Position numbers and translations under genes: made by a program. Of a DNA stretch of 64,000 nucleotides, positions 60,401 through 64,000 are shown in pieces. A model generated the notes under the pieces. The model ran no database searches. It saw nothing but the letters and a program-made list of their open reading frames with translations, and was not told where the DNA came from. The stretch's first letter is position 1; each line of letters starts with the position of its first letter. The stretch covers positions 620,001 to 684,000 of the forward strand of contig JAJKFH010001094.1 of assembly GCA_023333565.1 (NCBI GenBank). Direction: 5' to 3'. This stretch comes from Puffinus mauretanicus (Eukaryota; Chordata; Aves; Procellariiformes; Procellariidae).

Positions 60401-63400
60401 AGTGGCACTAGTGAAGAGGAAAAATATTTGCTCATGGCCTGGGTCTTGAAAAATTAAACCAGATCAATCCTACGAGCCAAGCCCCCTCCCTCAGGAGCAG
60501 GGTAAAAGACATGCAGGGTTAAAGCCTGCCTCTGTTGCAAGCAGTATGAGTTAGATCCATGGTATTGGGGACTACCCCCGGACAGCGATATTGAGGAGGG
60601 ACAAAGATCTAAAGCATAGCATTGGAGCAGGAAATTTGGTACTACCTTCCCCACAGAATTCATTACACAAGGTCCAAGACAAAGCTTAGCCCTGAACATA
60701 TTAATGATCATTTTTTCCACAAGATTTTATCACCCTGATTTTCCAAAGTCTGCGTTTTTTTTAATTGTGGCTTTGTCTATCAAGGAGTGGAGCAAAAAAC
60801 AAGACTATCCTTTTCTGTCACTTAGAAGATAACTATATCTTTGAATGTGCTTTCATTTAATTCCCATACATAGCACTACTAGAAGAATTACCTAGCTTAA
60901 TATTGGGAAGGTGCTGTAGCAGATTGCGAAGTGTTATTAAATCCACCCAATAGCATGTGGGATGAAACTCAGCAGGTCCCAATTCGCAGTGGCAGAATGT
61001 CAAATGGAAACAAGCCAGCAAAGGTCAAAGCACATTCAGGGTGATGAGGTTCCAGTTAAAGGATGCTGAGGCCTGAAAAGGTTTATGCAGCCACTCAGAA
61101 CATAACTGAAAAAGGTACATAGCAAGCAGGGATTAGCAGGGGCTTTGGGGCACTAAAATAAATTTCCTTCACTCGATCACGTGAGAATCAGGAGACCGTC
61201 CTGTGGCTTGTGAGACATGACACACCACCCATCACTGAAAAACAACAAAAAATAATTTACAGCAACAAAAATCTGACTGAATCTCTGTTTGAAAGTAATT
61301 GCTTACATGCCAGAGGGGACATACACAGAGGACAGCCTTGGAATAGCAGAGATGAAAAAACAAAATTGCAAATTGCTGTTTACCCCCTAAACTACACGCT
61401 TCTCAGTTACCAACATTATTGATAAACATTTTGACAGCTCTTCAGTATGATAGATTTCAAAGGGGAGACAGCAAGCCCCTGTCATAAATATCAGATCAGC
61501 CAGAGCTCACAAACAAGGCAGCAGAGTCAGCAAGTGATACTACAGGAAGCTCACGGACCAACTTTTGTACTTTGTGACAGCAATGGCAGAGCTGAGAGAT
61601 TCCAGCAACTGATTTCCACAGGCACAAGAGGAGAGGTCCTTTGAGAGATCTGTACTGGGAACACTGCTCTAACCCTCCTTCCCCTTCTCTCTTTTTCTAG
61701 TGGAGGGAAAAAGGTGGAAAACAGTAAAAAAAAAAAAAACAAAAACCAGGCAGATATAACTGGATCCAGAATGGAGGCTGGTGATGAGAACCTGCCGACA
61801 GCAAAGAGTTTTAAGACATCTATTAAAAAGGAGAGGAGGAGGCTAACAGAGAAGTACAAGGAAGTTTGAGGTGTGAAAATTTGCATGTCTGTGTATTTAT
61901 ATAGCTGGTATTAGCAGGATCTAAAAAGAAAGAGCGGAAGCTGGAAATTCCTGCACACATTTCAGAATATTGCACATTCCCAAACATTATACTATGTGTG
62001 AGGTTTTGACACCTTTAGCATCTCCAGCAGGAAAGAAGTTTGCCATAAATATTGGACACTGCTGAAGATCCAAAGAGCAAATGACAGCTGGCTTTCTTAT
62101 TAAACATTATGTAAAACATTAACACATAGGCCTGCCATGTTAAATCTTCCTGCCGGGGTACTTGGCCTCACATGTGTAAGCCTAAAGCAGCTTTTGCTGG
62201 AAGCAAATGAAATTAGCAAATCTATCCTGCAACTACATCCGAAAGCTAAAATACTAGTGAGGCTCTAGCAGACGCTGCAATCAGCTGCAGCAATCATCTG
62301 GCTGCTTGGCCCCTCTTCCATTCAGGGTATGTTTCGGATGTAATGAATTTATACAATTGGGGAAAAGGTGGCAGGAAAAGCTCAGGGGACTTGTCTGCAG
62401 CAGCGTAAGTTTTCTGAAGGAAGAGTCCTGCTGCACTGGTGATACAGCAAGGGGGGTGGTATTGGGATGCCTCCCATCACTCGCAGGTCTGGAGCTGGCA
62501 GATGGGGAAGAGGGAAAGGGGTAGCGATCCCAGGTGCTCAGGAGGTGAAAACAGCACTAGGAGACCCACAGCAGTGGAGGGGAAGAAGGCAGGAGGAATA
62601 TCCCAGTTCATTCTTCAGAGCAGAAGGAAAATAGAGAGAGGTTAAAGCCAGGCATCCAGGGAGGGAACAGCAACGGAGTTTCCACACATTCATAGGGGAA
62701 CCTTGATGCCAGTCATCTATGGAAGCATTGGGGAGGAGGGCACAGGTGCCTTCTGGGGAACACCCATGAAGGATCAGGACAACCTGCCCCAGACAACCTA
62801 CCAGAAGCCTGCAGGACCTCCAGTTATTCCTTTGAGAAGTGGGGGGGCATTTACCCCCATTTCTCCTTTGCTACAACAGTGTTTATGCAGGGTCACAAAC
62901 ACCAGCAGCAGAGGTAGAACAGAGCCTTACTCTCCCCATTTGAAATCCCCATCTTAAGCCATAACACTAAGAATATTAACATGTATATTTTTCATTAACA
63001 GATCTCAAAACATTTTATGGAAGGAAAATAACCACCTATTCTCGGTTCACAGCTACAGGCATGAACTGGCAAGAGGCTTTTCTAAAGCCAGAGAGCAAGT
63101 GAGGAGACAGAAGGAGAGCCCTGTTTGGGGACTGCGAGGCCTCCTTCCTCTTCAACCAGGGAGGAGGCCACAACTCAAGAAAAGACCCCTTCTCTTCCAC
63201 TTCTGTTTTCATGCCAGTTTGCATATCGGAAGTGACCAAATGTGGCAACAGCAGAGCCAAATTAAGCATAAATTGGTTTTGATATCAAGGATACACCTTT
63301 TGCATACTACTGCTTTGCTAAGCAAATATTTGAATGGAATGGAACCAATTGGCAATTGTCATGTGTTATTTGCAAGTGAATACACCAGATCTTTTACTGC

Positions 63401-64000
63401 ACTGAGAAAACAAATAATCAAACCCCCAAATTCATGCACTTCCCCTTTAGAAAGAGCCACATTGTGTTGTTACATCAGCAATTGATATATGACAGGGTGC
63501 TTGTGTTTATACTCAGAGAAGTCATATACAGATTCCATCTGTTCAACATTTGCAGCAAATTTGCAGTGATTACTCAGGCTGAAAATTGCTTTGGAGTTTT
63601 GTCTCCTGTTGCTTTATTTGAAATAAATCACTGATGTGGTGCCTCACTTCTAAACACAGACACGCATGTCAAAGCGAGAGGACAGCAGCTGAACTTTGGC
63701 TGTTCTGATTTGCAAGACATTCAGGTGTTGTTGACATTCACAGGGTGGTTTTCTCATAGGCTTTGGGGAAATCCAAGAAGAGAGGAAGCTGCTGCTAAGG
63801 TGAGGAATTAATTTCCTGGAGCTTCGTCTCTGCAAACTAAGGCTCATTCCACTTTAGACAAACTCCATCCCATGCCATGGGCTCTGGGACAGAGCCGTCA
63901 ATAGCGCATGTCACACCACAGAGTTGCAGCTGCATTGCTAAAAGTGGTTGCCCAGTAGACTGATAGATGTATCAGTTAAACCAAGGCGCAGATGATTCCC
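57456..64000. other. Intergenic to the right edge; nothing recognisable
   Basis: AT-rich with a G/A-rich segment near 62440-62660. ORFs are short and overlap on both strands. No splice-supported exon or known repeat was found. Confidence 0.55.

Noticed and set aside
1..64000. A bacterial-type defence, biosynthetic or mobile gene system
   Set aside because: No operon structure, no closely packed ORFs and no ribosome-binding-site pattern; the sequence is clearly vertebrate nuclear DNA with introns and CR1 LINEs.

Overview
This is vertebrate nuclear DNA, almost certainly from a bird. It carries CR1 LINEs ending in the short tandem 3' repeats typical of avian CR1, and a family of endogenous-retrovirus LTRs that I recognise from bird genomes (probably a non-galliform species; that refinement is from memory). 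It is AT-rich and gene-poor, with one sharp GC-rich island. There is no sign of bacterial, phage or CRISPR content. Layout: the only gene I can support is SLC24A4 (K+-dependent Na+/Ca2+ exchanger NCKX4), on the minus strand. Its first coding exon lies at 14265-14421 inside a CpG island (about 13870-15560), and its second at 11712-11822. The two exons join through a split glycine codon and match the SLC24A4 N-terminus as I remember it. The gene runs off the left edge: 1-11711 is the start of a large intron 2, holding a solo LTR (9098-9670), simple repeats and faint ancient repeats. Right of the island, 15.6-64 kb looks like the intergenic region upstream of SLC24A4. Its recognisable content is five CR1 copies: 29765-30860 (-), 43477-44085 (-), 48786-49036 (+), 50537-51008 (+) and 55346-57455 (-). 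It also holds an old minus-strand LTR at 50352-51650, split by the fourth CR1. The most informative non-gene feature is the last CR1. It keeps most of ORF1, including an esterase-like (SGNH-type) domain, and the first codons of ORF2, then jumps by an internal deletion to the 3' half of the reverse transcriptase. All CR1 reading frames are broken, so none should be autonomous. I found no convincing novel system; the most useful observations are the split-exon gene call, the deletion junction, the nested insertion and a few structured non-coding repeats. Reading was by eye, so conserved non-coding elements and very old repeats will have been missed.
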